DNA of 64,000 bases from positions 1 through 64,000 of the forward strand of contig JBBCIN010000003.1 in assembly GCA_037200885.1 (NCBI GenBank). Direction: 5' to 3'. Of the stretch, positions 53,211 through 62,336 are shown in pieces. A program made the position numbers and the translations under genes. Origin of the DNA: PMG-095 sp037200885 (GTDB taxonomy: Bacteria > Myxococcota_A > Polyangia > Polyangiales > Polyangiaceae). The notes beneath the pieces were generated by a model. The model saw nothing but the letters and a program-made list of their open reading frames with translations, did no database searches and was not told the DNA's origin. How positions within the stretch are numbered: position 1 is the first letter of the stretch; each line of letters starts with the position of its first letter.

Positions 53211-54944
53211 TCAATGCGCGCAGAGCAATGGTCGGGGACTGCTGAGGGCCAGCCGCGGATGGGCCGGATCGAAAATGGCCTTATCTCGCGGAGAGAGCTG
53301 GGGATGGCGCTTGAGTGCGCGCACCAGTGCATCGCGAAACGTGCCGTCGGTGTCGAGCTCGATGCGCTGAGGAGACAACGATAGTGGCAGAAATAGCCCA
53401 TCCCCACCCGTCGCCAGGTAATCGCTGGTGGCGACTAGCAATGTTTCGCGATCCGAGATCACCTTGCCGTTGTCTCGCGTGAGCGTCAACTCAGCGCCGG
53501 ACTTGCGACAGCGCGGGTTGACTCGCAGCCCGCTCACTGAAATCAAGCCGTGCGCGTCGTTTTGAAGGTGCGTCAAGATCACGGTCTTCAGTTCGGCACC
53601 GGTCATACGAATGTGCGCCACCAAGTTGTCGAAGGGCATGGCTTCGAACAACTGCCCGTAACTCAATTGGCCGGCGGGTAAATCCGCGCGCAGACTGCCG
53701 CCGTTCAAAATTGCCACGTCGGCGCCAGCGACCGATTCACGCAAGAGATCGGCAAACAGATTGCCGAGCGCCGACTCGATGCCGTGCTCGCAGACCATGG
53801 CCTCACTGACCATGCAGCCGATCGGCGCCTCACGAAAATGCTCGGCCTGGGCGAGTGCGGGCTCGATGGCCTGGGTGACGTCGAGATCTTCGCTGGTTGG
53901 CTCTCCCTCGTAGTCCGTGAGCGTGCACGGGCCGCCCTCGGTCAGCTTCGGGCAGAGCTCATGAGGAGCAAATATCCTGGTCTCGAGCACGCGGTGCGTC
54001 GCACCGTCCAGGCGCATGTCGATGCGCGAGAAGGCGCGCCCGCGCGCATAGGCTTCGACGATGGGAATGCCATTTACGATCTGCGCTACGCCGGCGTGCG
54101 TATGACCGGCGAAAATGGCGTCGATGCTGCCCGCTGGCACCGCGCGCGCGACGTCGAAAATCTCCGCGTCGGGCTTGCAGCTGCCAAGGTCCGCGGGCTC
54201 ACTGAAATCCTTGCAGTCAGCTCCCGCGTGAGCGATGCCGATTACGAGCTCCGCGCCTTGGCTGCGCAGGCTGCGCGCTTCCTCCGCCAATGCGGGCGCC
54301 AATGGGTCGACGTTCAGCCCCGCGAACCACGCGCTCATCACGATGTTCGGGGTCTCCTGCGTCAACAAGCCGACGAAGCCGACGCGAACGCCGCCCACGT
54401 TCAAGAGCACCGAGCGCCGGAGCTTATCCCAGGCGGGCGAAGCGTGGCTGCCGCGCACGACCAAGTTCGCCGACAGGATGGGAAAGGACGCTTCACTGAT
54501 GCGCGCGCGAATCGCGCCCTGCGGATCGTCACTGCCAGGCAGCGGTCCGAAGTCGAATTCGTGATTGCCGAGCGTCGCGACCGTCATGCCCAATACTCGG
54601 TAGGCGGCAATCACGGAGGCGCCGTCAGTGAGGTTCGATTCGAGCGTGCCTTGGAACATGTCGCCCGCATCCACCAAGGCGACCGCGCCGCCGTCTTTGG
54701 CCCGTGCGCGACGCAGGTTGTTGGCGTAGCCCGCAAAAGCCGGCAACGCGCGCAGCCTGCCGTGCAAATCATTGATCCCGAGAAAGCTCAGCACGAATGG
54801 AGCCGGGGCGGGAACCGCTATCCGTTGTGCGCTGGCGGCAGCGACGATGGGCGGCTGCATGCGAACGGGCGCGGGCCGGGGCTGGGCACAGGCCGCACAT
54901 AGCAGGGCCGAAAGCCCGGCCAGAGTAAAGCGCGACAGCGGCAT
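53211..54944 (-). CDS. lipoprotein of the 5'-nucleotidase/2',3'-cyclic phosphodiesterase family
   Basis: This 577-residue lipoprotein (ATG 54944, lipobox LCAAC, Cys19) has an N-terminal metallophosphatase domain: FLGINDLHGRL, LVDAGDMFQG, VATLGNHEFDFG, IGIAHAGADC and FAGHTHAG carry the metal ligands. A C-terminal substrate-binding domain follows (AILNGGSLRADLPAG, GELSYGQLFEAMPFDN-like). UshA/NadN-type enzymes of this layout hydrolyse nucleotides outside the cytoplasm to salvage nucleosides and phosphate. The open frame beyond 54944 is a shadow. It lies 25 bases downstream of Hsp33 on the same strand, so the two may be co-transcribed. Confidence 0.93.
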   Translation of the reverse strand: MPLSRFTLAGLSALLCAACAQPRPAPVRMQPPIVAAASAQRIAVPAPAPFVLSFLGINDLHGRLRALPAFAGYANNLRRARAKDGGAVALVDAGDMFQGTLESNLTDGASVIAAYRVLGMTVATLGNHEFDFGPLPGSDDPQGAIRARISEASFPILSANLVVRGSHASPAWDKLRRSVLLNVGGVRVGFVGLLTQETPNIVMSAWFAGLNVDPLAPALAEEARSLRSQGAELVIGIAHAGADCKDFSEPADLGSCKPDAEIFDVARAVPAGSIDAIFAGHTHAGVAQIVNGIPIVEAYARGRAFSRIDMRLDGATHRVLETRIFAPHELCPKLTEGGPCTLTDYEGEPTSEDLDVTQAIEPALAQAEHFREAPIGCMVSEAMVCEHGIESALGNLFADLLRESVAGADVAILNGGSLRADLPAGQLSYGQLFEAMPFDNLVAHIRMTGAELKTVILTHLQNDAHGLISVSGLRVNPRCRKSGAELTLTRDNGKVISDRETLLVATSDYLATGGDGLFLPLSLSPQRIELDTDGTFRDALVRALKRHPQLSPRDKAIFDPAHPRLALSSPRPLLCAH

Positions 54945-54969
54945 TGGACCAAGCTCAACCCGCTTGGGG

Positions 54970-55827
54970 CTAGCTTTGTTCCAGTAGCCCGCGCAGCCGC
55001 GCGGGAGCGATTCGGAAGTCACGCTTGCAATACTCACAAGCGATTTCCAAGATCTCGTTGGTCGACAGCAGGTGCTCGAGGTCATCACGGCTGAGGCTCG
55101 CGAGCGCCGATACGACGCGCAGCTCATCGCACCAACATTCGAAGCGGACCGGACTCTCTTCCAGGCGGGTAAATGGCATGCCGTAGAGCAACTCGTCCAG
55201 AAGCCAGCTGGGGGTGAAGGCGCTGTCGCCGAGCTGTGCGTCGATCGACTCGAAATCCCGCAGCCGCTCGGTCATCACCATCAGCGGACCGCGCCCGACC
55301 TCCGGCAACAATTGAACGATGTACCCGCCCGCGCTGGACACGCGATCGCCATCGAACAAGGTACCTACCGCAAGCATCGAAATGACCTGCTCCGAGGTTT
55401 GCATGTAGGACATGAAAGAATGCGAGATCCCGCCGTCCTTCGGGACCTCCACCACGCCTTGATTGATCCTCCCGCTGCCGAGGGTGCGCATCAGCTGCAG
55501 TACCGCGCCATGTCCCAGGTCAATTTCCCGCGCGCCGCCCTTGAGCTGAACCAGTCCTCGGGTTTGGCCCGAGGGGTGTGAATCCGCAATCAGGCTACCG
55601 CTGCCGCTCGAGCCCTTGATGATCCCTTGCACCCGCAAGTTGGGGGCCATGGTCTCACGGAAAAGGATCGAGCCCGTCAACAAATCCCCGAAGTGACGGG
55701 CGGTCTGACCGGTGACTCCCTGCGCCTCGATGGCGCCGCGGACGGTTTGGGTCGTGCGCGCGGTGATCACGCGAAAGGCGCCGTCGTCGGTGATGGCGCG
55801 GAGTACGGTGTCGGGCGGCTCGCTCAC
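54970..55827 (-). CDS. hslO: redox-regulated chaperone Hsp33
   Basis: This 285-residue cytoplasmic holdase is activated when its zinc centre is oxidised. The four zinc cysteines are Cys231, Cys233, Cys264 and Cys267 (ECWCDE and CEYCKRD, the CxC...CxxC pattern). The N-terminal part carries RVQGIIKGSSGSGSLIADSH and the SHSFMSYMQTSEQV segment of the family. The start is GTG 55827. It is divergent from purU with about 100 bases between. It prevents aggregation under oxidative stress, in line with several other peroxide and thiol genes in this window. Confidence 0.94.
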   Translation of the reverse strand: MSEPPDTVLRAITDDGAFRVITARTTQTVRGAIEAQGVTGQTARHFGDLLTGSILFRETMAPNLRVQGIIKGSSGSGSLIADSHPSGQTRGLVQLKGGAREIDLGHGAVLQLMRTLGSGRINQGVVEVPKDGGISHSFMSYMQTSEQVISMLAVGTLFDGDRVSSAGGYIVQLLPEVGRGPLMVMTERLRDFESIDAQLGDSAFTPSWLLDELLYGMPFTRLEESPVRFECWCDELRVVSALASLSRDDLEHLLSTNEILEIACEYCKRDFRIAPARLRGLLEQS

Positions 55828-55929
55828 CCCCCAAATCTAATGCCTCGAACGCAGTCTGCACAGCCCCGAGTTTCGACGCCCGCCCGACGCCCGACTCCTG
55901 CCGAATGTTCTGCGCTATAAGAGTCGGCG

Positions 55930-56796
55930 ATGAGCCCCAGCGAAGCCGAGCGCGCCACCCTGCTGGTATCCTGCCCCGATCGGCGTGGCATCGTTGCGGC
56001 CCTGGCGCAGGTTCTGTACGGCCACGGTGCGAACATCTTCGATTCAGACCAACACACTGACCCCCTCGCGGCGCAGTTCTTCCAGCGCCTGCATTTCGAC
56101 CTGACGGACCTACAGACCGACCGCGGTACGCTCGAACGCGCCATCGCCGAGGTCGCCGAACGTTTCGCCATGCGTTACGAGCTCCGTTACCGGACCCGTC
56201 AAAAGCGGGTAGCGCTGTTCGTTTCGCGCTACGATCACTGCCTTTACGACCTGCTGCTCCGCCACCGAAGCGGGGAGCTCCGCTGTGAGCTGCCCGTGAT
56301 CGTCAGCAATCATCCGGATCTCGAGCGCGTCGCCCAGCAGTTCGGGGTCGAATTTCAGCTGATTCCGCTGACCGCCGAAACCAAGCCACAGGCCGAGGGA
56401 GCCCAGCTTGCCTTGCTTCGCGAGCAGAATATCGATCTGCTGGTGTTAGCGCGTTACATGCAGATCCTGAGCGGGTCGTTTATCACGAGCTTTCCCGGGA
56501 AAATCATCAATATCCACCACTCGTTCTTGCCTGCTTTCGTGGGGGGTAAGCCGTACCACCAGGCTTACCAGCGAGGCGTCAAGCTGATCGGCGCCACGGC
56601 ACACTACGCCAGCGCGGTGTTGGACGAAGGGCCGATCATCGAACAAGACGTGGTGCGCTGCTCACACCGCGATTCGATCGACGACTTGGTCCGCAAGGGA
56701 CGTGATCTGGAGAAGGTCGTCTTGGCCCGTGCCGTACGCCTGCACTTGGAAGACCGCGTGCTGGAGTACGGTAACAAGACGGTCGTTTTCGACTGA
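55930..56796 (+). CDS. purU: formyltetrahydrofolate deformylase
   Basis: This 288-residue enzyme releases formate from 10-formyl-tetrahydrofolate, feeding PurT-type purine synthesis and keeping the folate pool balanced. An N-terminal ACT domain (residues 8-80, LLVSCPDRRGIVAALAQV) is followed by a formyltransferase-type hydrolase domain with Asn194 and His196 in NIHHSFLPAF and Asp232 in LDEGPII. KPYHQAYQRGVKLIGATAHY is the family hallmark. The start is ATG 55930. A terminator-like hairpin with T5 follows the stop. Confidence 0.95.
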   Translation: MSPSEAERATLLVSCPDRRGIVAALAQVLYGHGANIFDSDQHTDPLAAQFFQRLHFDLTDLQTDRGTLERAIAEVAERFAMRYELRYRTRQKRVALFVSRYDHCLYDLLLRHRSGELRCELPVIVSNHPDLERVAQQFGVEFQLIPLTAETKPQAEGAQLALLREQNIDLLVLARYMQILSGSFITSFPGKIINIHHSFLPAFVGGKPYHQAYQRGVKLIGATAHYASAVLDEGPIIEQDVVRCSHRDSIDDLVRKGRDLEKVVLARAVRLHLEDRVLEYGNKTVVFD

Positions 56797-56797
56797 A

Positions 56798-56825
56798 CCC
56801 GGCGGTCCGTCTGCGCGGGCTTTTT
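56798..56825 (+). terminator. likely Rho-independent terminator of purU
   Basis: CCCGGCG pairs with CGCGGG with one bulged G around a 9-base loop, followed by C and five T (56821-56825). It begins two bases after the purU stop and lies ahead of the damaged lipoprotein gene. Confidence 0.55.
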
Positions 56826-56866
56826 GCGCGGCCGGTTCGCGATGCTACAGTTCGAGCGCGCGGGCG

Positions 56867-58382
56867 ATGCGGGATGGGCGTCTTGTTTCAGGGGTTTGTG
56901 TGGCCGGGCTCTTCGGCGCGCAACTGGCGTTCGGGTGCGGGAGTGACGGCGTGACAGCGTCTTCGAGCCCCGAGCCTTGTGCGTCGGAAGAATGCCTGCC
57001 TATCCCTGGCAGTGGCGGCTCGACGGCGGACGGTGGCGACAGCGGCGGAGGCAACGGTGGCTCCGCCGAGGGCGGTGAGGAGGGTGGTGCCGCGAGCAAC
57101 GGCGGCAGCGGCGGCGACGTCACCGCGCCGCTCGAGCTCGAAAAGCGCATCGTTGAGGCCGTCGAAAACATTCAATCCGACACCTGCTTTGCGGGGAGCG
57201 ACGGTTCGCTCTGTGAATGGGGCGATTACGAAGTCGGACCCGCCAAGTTCGGCATGGCCAAGTCGACCGGCGAGGCGGTTCTGATCATCGATGACTTCGG
57301 CGCCGGCTTTCAGCCGGAGCTCGTGCGCTATCGCAACCGCCTGCTCGGCTTTTACCGGATCGATGGCGAAAGGGTCGTAGCGGAGGCCTTGTCGGTGCAC
57401 CTGCCGAAGCGGCTCGGCGACGTCCTCGTTTCGTTTGCCGACCCGGAGTTCATTCCCGCGCGCGCCTTGGCTCGGCTCCGCGGTAAACGCGGCCTACGGC
57501 AAGCTGAACTTGATCTACTACGGACACGGTGGCGTGGTCTTCGGACACGCGGTCGAACTCGTCCCCGAGCAACCACTCGTGCTGCTCGACCTGACTCAGT
57601 TCCTGGATCTTCCGGCGGCGGTCTGTTCCGGCATCGACGAGCAAACGCTGGCCGCGGCGAGCGCGCACTTCACCGCCATCGCGGCGTCCTTGAAGCAGGT
57701 GATGATCGAGCAAAACGTGCACTTCATCAACGCGAGTTTCGGCTCGACCGTGCCGAACCTCGCCACTGATTGGGCGCGCACTTGCGACGGCGAAGTTCCG
57801 AGCAACGACCAGCTACGAGAACTGCTGCACGTCTACGACCCAATCTACGATCTACTGTTCAACACCGAAGGCATCGTGACCGCGCAGGCCGCGGCGAGTT
57901 TAGGCAGCCCCGCGGACTACCCGTTCGACCAGGTCAGTCCGAAGTATCCCAATCGGGTGCGCGTCGGCTTCATCTCGTCGCGCAGCTCGGGACTCGATGA
58001 GCTCGGGCGCGGTACCGTGCACAAGGCGGACCAATTCCCCCCGCTCGGAGATGCCGACGTCTATCTCAATTGGCGCTGCGAAATGGGTACGCCGGACCCC
58101 GTCTGTGCCGAGCCGCACTACGAGTTCGCGGCCCCATTCGGGCGCGGCACCGCCACCGTGCCGTTGATGTCGACTTCGTAAGTCGACCCGCTCGCCATCG
58201 CTCGACTCGTCGATCTGCGCTACACCGCTCACGGCGCTGAGCCGATGAGCAACGCGCTGATCCAGACGCTTCGACGAGAGCTGACGCCATCCCGCTGTGG
58301 TGACGGAGGTGAAGAGCCCTGCGTGTATCGAGACCCGCTTGCGCACCGGCAGCTCGAGCCCTACCGGCTCGGCTACGAGTGA
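56867..58382 (+). pseudogene. broken lipoprotein gene, frameshift plus in-frame TAA, weak subtilisin-like pattern
   Basis: Three coding blocks make one protein. Block one runs from ATG 56867: a signal with lipobox FGC (Cys24), a Gly/Ser/Glu linker, and VLIIDDFGAG. Near 57466-57483 the frame must shift by one base, for instance by losing one C in CTCCGCGG, into block two (AVNAAYGKLNLIYYGHGGVV, FINASFGSTVPN). Block two meets TAA at 58179-58181, yet the same frame continues for 66 good codons (VDPLAIARLVDLRYTAHGAE to YRLGYE) up to TGA 58380-58382. Asp, His-Gly and NASFGS segments recall S8 proteases, but only loosely. It is either a pseudogene or two sequence errors. Confidence 0.72.
58169..58187. 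repeat. inverted repeat spanning the in-frame stop
   Basis: GTCGACTT and AAGTCGAC form a perfect 8-bp stem with a 3-base loop CGT. The TAA stop (58179-58181) of the broken gene falls in the loop and right arm. This could be a mutation hot spot or a local assembly or sequencing artefact. Confidence 0.8.
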
Positions 58383-58769
58383 CGCTCGTCTTCGTTCCGG
58401 CTGCTACTTGCTGAAGCTGGGCAGCCAAACGCCGAAGATGTTGACGACTGGCGTCGCCAAAGTCTCCACAGCCCGTTGCCAGTGGCAAGCCCAAAAGCGC
58501 GAGAGAAAAGAGCGTTGCCAGGCGAGCGGGCGGGGGTGAACGAGGGGCGCATTTCTGCCGGAACATGGAGCCACGGCCGGCGTCGGCGGGGCCTTGCGAG
58601 ACTCGGAAAAGACGACCCTGATCTTGAAGTTGCAGGCAAGCGTCCCAACCCGCCACAAAAATCGAGCGCTCTTCGGCGCCCTCTCTGGCCGGAACTGCGC
58701 CTGGCGCAATCTCTTTCCCCGGCACGGGTGCACGCTCGGCTTGCCCCCGCCAGCCACTCGGATAAACTG
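58383..58769. other. intergenic region before the TPP riboswitch
   Basis: This is 387 bases between the broken lipoprotein gene and the riboswitch. Open frames on both strands have Arg/Pro/Cys-rich compositions without ribosome binding sites. One minus-strand frame (from ATG 58566) begins with a lipoprotein-like signal ending LPLATGC, but the rest turns Arg-rich and runs antisense into the broken gene, so it is not listed as a gene. The thiC promoter should lie near the end of this stretch. Confidence 0.5.
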
Positions 58770-58852
58770 CGCGCACGCTCGGGGCGCGGTCCCAGAACCG
58801 CTGAGAAGTACCCGTAGAACCTGATCCGGTTTGCACCGGCGTAGGGAAGCGC
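58770..58852 (+). promoter_or_regulatory. TPP riboswitch (THI box)
   Basis: The conserved core is present in order: GGGGCG at 58781-58786, CTGAGA at 58801-58806, ACCCGTAGAACCTGATCCGG at 58810-58829, then CACCGGCGTAGGGAAG at 58834-58849. GCGC arms at both ends can close the P1 stem. It lies 47 bases upstream of thiC, so thiamin pyrophosphate should lower thiC expression, most likely by hiding the ribosome binding site, since no T-run terminator is seen. Confidence 0.95.
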
Positions 58853-58899
58853 GCTGAAAAATTCGGCGTTCGTCCTGTCGCCCAACGAGGAAGAAACGA

Positions 58900-60672
58900 A
58901 TGTCGACCAGAACCCTACCGCTGCGTGGCGCCGCAAACCCCTCCAGTCATCGGGATGGAACCAACCCAGGCTCGTTCGCGAACGCGCCGAACCTGGGCGG
59001 CGCGCTGACGTTTTCTTCACCCGACACTCCCGGCATGCCCCCCCCGAGCGATAGAACCGCTTGGGATTTCCTGCCGCCGGGTTGGCGTCGCGATGGCGAC
59101 CGCGCGGTCGCTCCCGCGGGCTTCATTCCGATCACTCAGCTGGAGCACGCGCGGCTCGGCACCGTGACACCGGAAATGAAGCGCGTCGCGGAACGCGAGC
59201 CGCACCTGACCGCCGAGCAGGTCCGGAGTGAGGTCGCTTCGGGCCGCATGATCATTCCGGCCAACACCCAGCATTTGCGCCACGCGCTCGAGCCGATGTG
59301 TATCGGCCGCGCCAGCAAGACCAAGATCAACGCCAACATGGGCGCTTCCCCCGTGTCTTCGAGCACGGATGAAGAGGTCGAGAAGTTGAAATGGGCCGAG
59401 CGCTGGGGCGCCGACACGGTGATGGACCTTTCGACCGGCGGAAACCTGGATGAATGCCGGCAGGCCATTATCAAGAACTCCCGCGTACCAATCGGAACGG
59501 TGCCAATCTATTCGATGATCATCGGTCGCAAGATCGAGGATCTGAGCGTGGAGGTGATCATGGATAACCTCCGGCTGCAGGCCAAGCAAGGGGTCGACTA
59601 CTTCACGATCCACGCGGGCGTGCTGCGTGAGCACTTGTCCTTCGTGCAGCGTCGGTTGATCGGCATCGTCAGCCGCGGCGGCTCCTTGCTCGCCAAGTGG
59701 ATGCTCGTGCACGGCAAACAAAACCCGATGTACACCCACTTCGAGGAAATCTGCGAGATCATGCGCGAGTACGACGTCTCCTTCTCGCTCGGTGACGGCT
59801 TGCGTCCCGGCGGTTTGGCCGACGCCAGTGACGAGGCCCAGCTACGCGAGCTGGAGACGCTGGCTGAGCTCACGGAGCGCGCATGGCGCAAAGGCGTGCA
59901 GGTCATGATCGAAGGTCCTGGCCACGTGCCGTTCGATCAAATCGAATACAACATGAAGCTCGAGCGCAGCTTGTGCCACGGCGCGCCCTTCTACGTGCTT
60001 GGACCGCTCGTGACGGACGTGTTCCCCGGCTACGACCACATCACCTCTTGCATTGGCGCGACGGCGGCCGCGTATCACGGCGCAAGCATGCTCTGTTACG
60101 TGACACCCAAAGAGCACGTGGGGCTGCCCAAAAAGGACGACGTCAAGCAAGGCTGCATCGCTTACAAGATCGCTGCACACGCCGCGGACGTCGCCCTAGG
60201 GATCCCCGGCTCGCGTGACTGGGACGACTCGCTGACCAAAGCGCGCGCGGCTTTGAACTGGGAGAAGCACTTCGAGCTGGCGTTCGACGGTGACACCGCG
60301 CGCGCATTCCATGACGAAGATCTCGATGTCGATACGGACTTTTGCGCCATGTGCGGGCATGATTGGTGCTCGGTGCGGATCTCGAAGGAGATCGTGGAGT
60401 TCGCCAGCGGCAAGGCCGACGGTTTCGAGCGCGACAAAGTCGTACAATCGGCCGCTCTGACGCCGGAGCAACGCGAGATCCTCGAAAAGCGCGGGGTGCT
60501 CAGCCCGGAGGAGATCCACCGCCTGGCCTCGAAGACGCGCAAAGCGGTGGGCGCGGAGGGCAGCAAAGGCTCGTGCCATTCGGACCTGGTGGAGCCGCAA
60601 ACGGCCCAGCAAATTCAGGAACAGCGCCTGGTCCAACTGCGTATCAAGCCAGAGGTGACGGCGGCGGAATAG
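58900..60672 (+). CDS. thiC: phosphomethylpyrimidine synthase
   Basis: This 590-residue radical SAM-type enzyme converts aminoimidazole ribotide into the hydroxymethylpyrimidine phosphate of thiamin. The C-terminal 4Fe-4S motif CAMCGHDWC (Cys482, Cys485, Cys490) is complete. Family segments are SKTKINANMGASPVSS, MDLSTGGNLDECR, VPIGTVPIYSM, FTIHAGVLREH, MIEGPGHVPFDQIEYN and VTPKEHVGLP. The N-terminal ThiC-associated domain is present. ATG 58900 follows the TPP riboswitch. It uses the product of PurM, made in the same window, as substrate. Confidence 0.97.
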   Translation: MSTRTLPLRGAANPSSHRDGTNPGSFANAPNLGGALTFSSPDTPGMPPPSDRTAWDFLPPGWRRDGDRAVAPAGFIPITQLEHARLGTVTPEMKRVAEREPHLTAEQVRSEVASGRMIIPANTQHLRHALEPMCIGRASKTKINANMGASPVSSSTDEEVEKLKWAERWGADTVMDLSTGGNLDECRQAIIKNSRVPIGTVPIYSMIIGRKIEDLSVEVIMDNLRLQAKQGVDYFTIHAGVLREHLSFVQRRLIGIVSRGGSLLAKWMLVHGKQNPMYTHFEEICEIMREYDVSFSLGDGLRPGGLADASDEAQLRELETLAELTERAWRKGVQVMIEGPGHVPFDQIEYNMKLERSLCHGAPFYVLGPLVTDVFPGYDHITSCIGATAAAYHGASMLCYVTPKEHVGLPKKDDVKQGCIAYKIAAHAADVALGIPGSRDWDDSLTKARAALNWEKHFELAFDGDTARAFHDEDLDVDTDFCAMCGHDWCSVRISKEIVEFASGKADGFERDKVVQSAALTPEQREILEKRGVLSPEEIHRLASKTRKAVGAEGSKGSCHSDLVEPQTAQQIQEQRLVQLRIKPEVTAAE

Positions 60673-60683
60673 TGAGCGTCGCC

Positions 60684-61049
60684 ATGACCGACGCAAACGA
60701 CCGTTACGTGTTTCACATCACCGAGCGCGGCGCGTTCGCCGCCGCGCTCGAATCCGGCGCCTACGAAGCCGAAAGCCTACAGACCGAAGGCTTCATTCAT
60801 TGCTCGACGCGCACGCAAGTGTTGGGCTCGGCCGCGCGCTTCTTTGGCGGCAGAGCTGGGCTGGTTTTGCTGTGTATCGACGCCGAGCGGGTGGCTGCAC
60901 TCTTACGCTACGAGAGCGCCGACGGTGAAGCCTTCCCTCATTGCTATGGGGCGATCCCGCTCGAAGCGATCCCCGCGGTGATCGATTTTCCTTGCCGTGC
61001 CGACGGCAGCTTCGAACTGCCGCAGGAGCTCCAGCTATTTGCGGTCTGA
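60684..61049 (+). CDS. DUF952 family protein
   Basis: This 121-residue protein reads YVFHITERGAFAAALESGAY at its start, then LQTEGFIHCSTRTQV and a late PHCYGAIPLEAIPAVIDFP. This is the pattern of DUF952, a small alpha/beta protein family related in fold to ADP-ribosyltransferase-like proteins, with no agreed function. ATG 60684 is chosen; a GTG at 60672 overlapping the thiC stop is also possible. The short distance to thiC (11 bases) suggests one transcript, but a role in thiamin synthesis is not known. Confidence 0.88.
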   Translation: MTDANDRYVFHITERGAFAAALESGAYEAESLQTEGFIHCSTRTQVLGSAARFFGGRAGLVLLCIDAERVAALLRYESADGEAFPHCYGAIPLEAIPAVIDFPCRADGSFELPQELQLFAV

Positions 61050-61099
61050 CGGCACTCGACGCCGAAGGCTAGGACGCCACTCGCCGCGGCACGTGACCA

Positions 61100-62272
61100 T
61101 CAAAAATTCATGATCTCCACACGCGCTGCCTTGGGCGTGTCGGCATCTTTGTAGAGCAGTGGGTAGTCATCGCGGCCGGCCACGGGTTCGTCATCCAGCC
61201 AGCTATGGTCATCCGACACGCCCCAGAACGTGACGCTCCGGATGTGGGCCTTGTTTTGCCGGTATACGGAGAATAGCTCGGCGAAGCGCTGCGCCTGTGC
61301 GGTCTCCAACGCGGCGGTGTACGGCACTTCGGGCGAAGCGACGAAGTTGCCGGTCGCGTAGTCGTTGTACACGGTCACGTCGAGCTCGCTGATCTTGATC
61401 TCGTAGCCAGCTGCCACGAACTTATCGAACGCTTCTTGCAAATCACTCGGGGCGGGCCAGGTCATGGTCTCATGGCTCTGAAAACCGATCCCGTCGATCT
61501 GGATGCCGCGATCCTCGAGCCAAGCAAACATGGTCAGGATCTTGTCGGCTTTCACCGTCACGCTGTACTCGTTGTAGTAAAGCTTGCCGGCTGAGCTGCC
61601 CTTTGCGTTGGCCTCGAGCGCGTCGTGAGCGTACTGGTACGCCCAATAAATGTACTCTTCGCTGCCGAAGAGCTCGTACCACTTCGACTGCTCGGAGCCA
61701 TCACGGTAGATTTTGGCGGGGTCGTCACTGATGGCCTCGTTCACGACGTCCCAGTTGTCGACCACGTCCGCGTAGCGATTGATCACCGCTTCGATATGCG
61801 CTTTCAGCCTGGATTTGAGCAGCTCCACGCCGACGGGGTCGCCCGCGGTGATGCCCGCGAACATCCAATCCGGAGCTTGCCGATGCCAGAGCAGAGCGTG
61901 CCCGGTCATCTTCATGCCGTGACTGCGCGCGAAGTCCGCGATGCGGTCAGCCTCGGCCCAATCGTAACTGGCTTCTGCGGGGTGGATGTCCTCCTCCTTC
62001 ATCGCGTTTTCGCAAGTCAGGTGATTGAAATCCCGCGTCAGCGCAGGGACCTCGTTGTCCAAATGCCAAGCGCTGACTGCGGCACCGATCGGGAAGTAGT
62101 CCGCATATTTCTGGGCGACCGAGCCGACGATGCCGGCGGCATCGGAGGGTTCCGCACCGGGAGGCGCCGCGGAGGCGGAGCCGGCATCACAGCCGCTCAG
62201 CCAAAAGACGCTGCCAACCAGGGCAGCCCGCAAGAAACACGCACTGGAAAAAACGAAGCTCGAGCGGGCCAT
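61100..62272 (-). CDS. lipoprotein GH10 endo-1,4-beta-xylanase
   Basis: This 390-residue lipoprotein (lipobox LSGC, Cys28) carries a GH10 barrel from about residue 50. The acid/base is Glu179 in WDVVNEAIS, and the nucleophile is Glu296 in IKISELDVTV. Other family marks are HLTCENAMKEEDIHP, TGHALLWHRQAPDW, and SVTFWGVSDDHSWL near the C-terminus. It would cut xylan backbones at the cell surface and, with the GH44 enzyme in this window, suggests growth on plant cell-wall material. It converges on the DUF952 gene. Confidence 0.95.
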   Translation of the reverse strand: MARSSFVFSSACFLRAALVGSVFWLSGCDAGSASAAPPGAEPSDAAGIVGSVAQKYADYFPIGAAVSAWHLDNEVPALTRDFNHLTCENAMKEEDIHPAEASYDWAEADRIADFARSHGMKMTGHALLWHRQAPDWMFAGITAGDPVGVELLKSRLKAHIEAVINRYADVVDNWDVVNEAISDDPAKIYRDGSEQSKWYELFGSEEYIYWAYQYAHDALEANAKGSSAGKLYYNEYSVTVKADKILTMFAWLEDRGIQIDGIGFQSHETMTWPAPSDLQEAFDKFVAAGYEIKISELDVTVYNDYATGNFVASPEVPYTAALETAQAQRFAELFSVYRQNKAHIRSVTFWGVSDDHSWLDDEPVAGRDDYPLLYKDADTPKAARVEIMNF

Positions 62273-62336
62273 GCTTTGGATCCGGAACCGGTTCCAGTTC
62301 CTGCCACGGCTTCGAGCAAACGCAAGGCGGTGCCCG

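Noticed and set aside
58179..58181. recoding of the in-frame stop
   Set aside because: The codon is TAA, not TGA or TAG, so selenocysteine or pyrrolysine insertion is not possible.
58066..58566. minus-strand frame starting like a lipoprotein (LPLATGC)
   Set aside because: No ribosome binding site, it becomes Arg-rich after 50 codons, and it runs antisense into the broken plus-strand gene.
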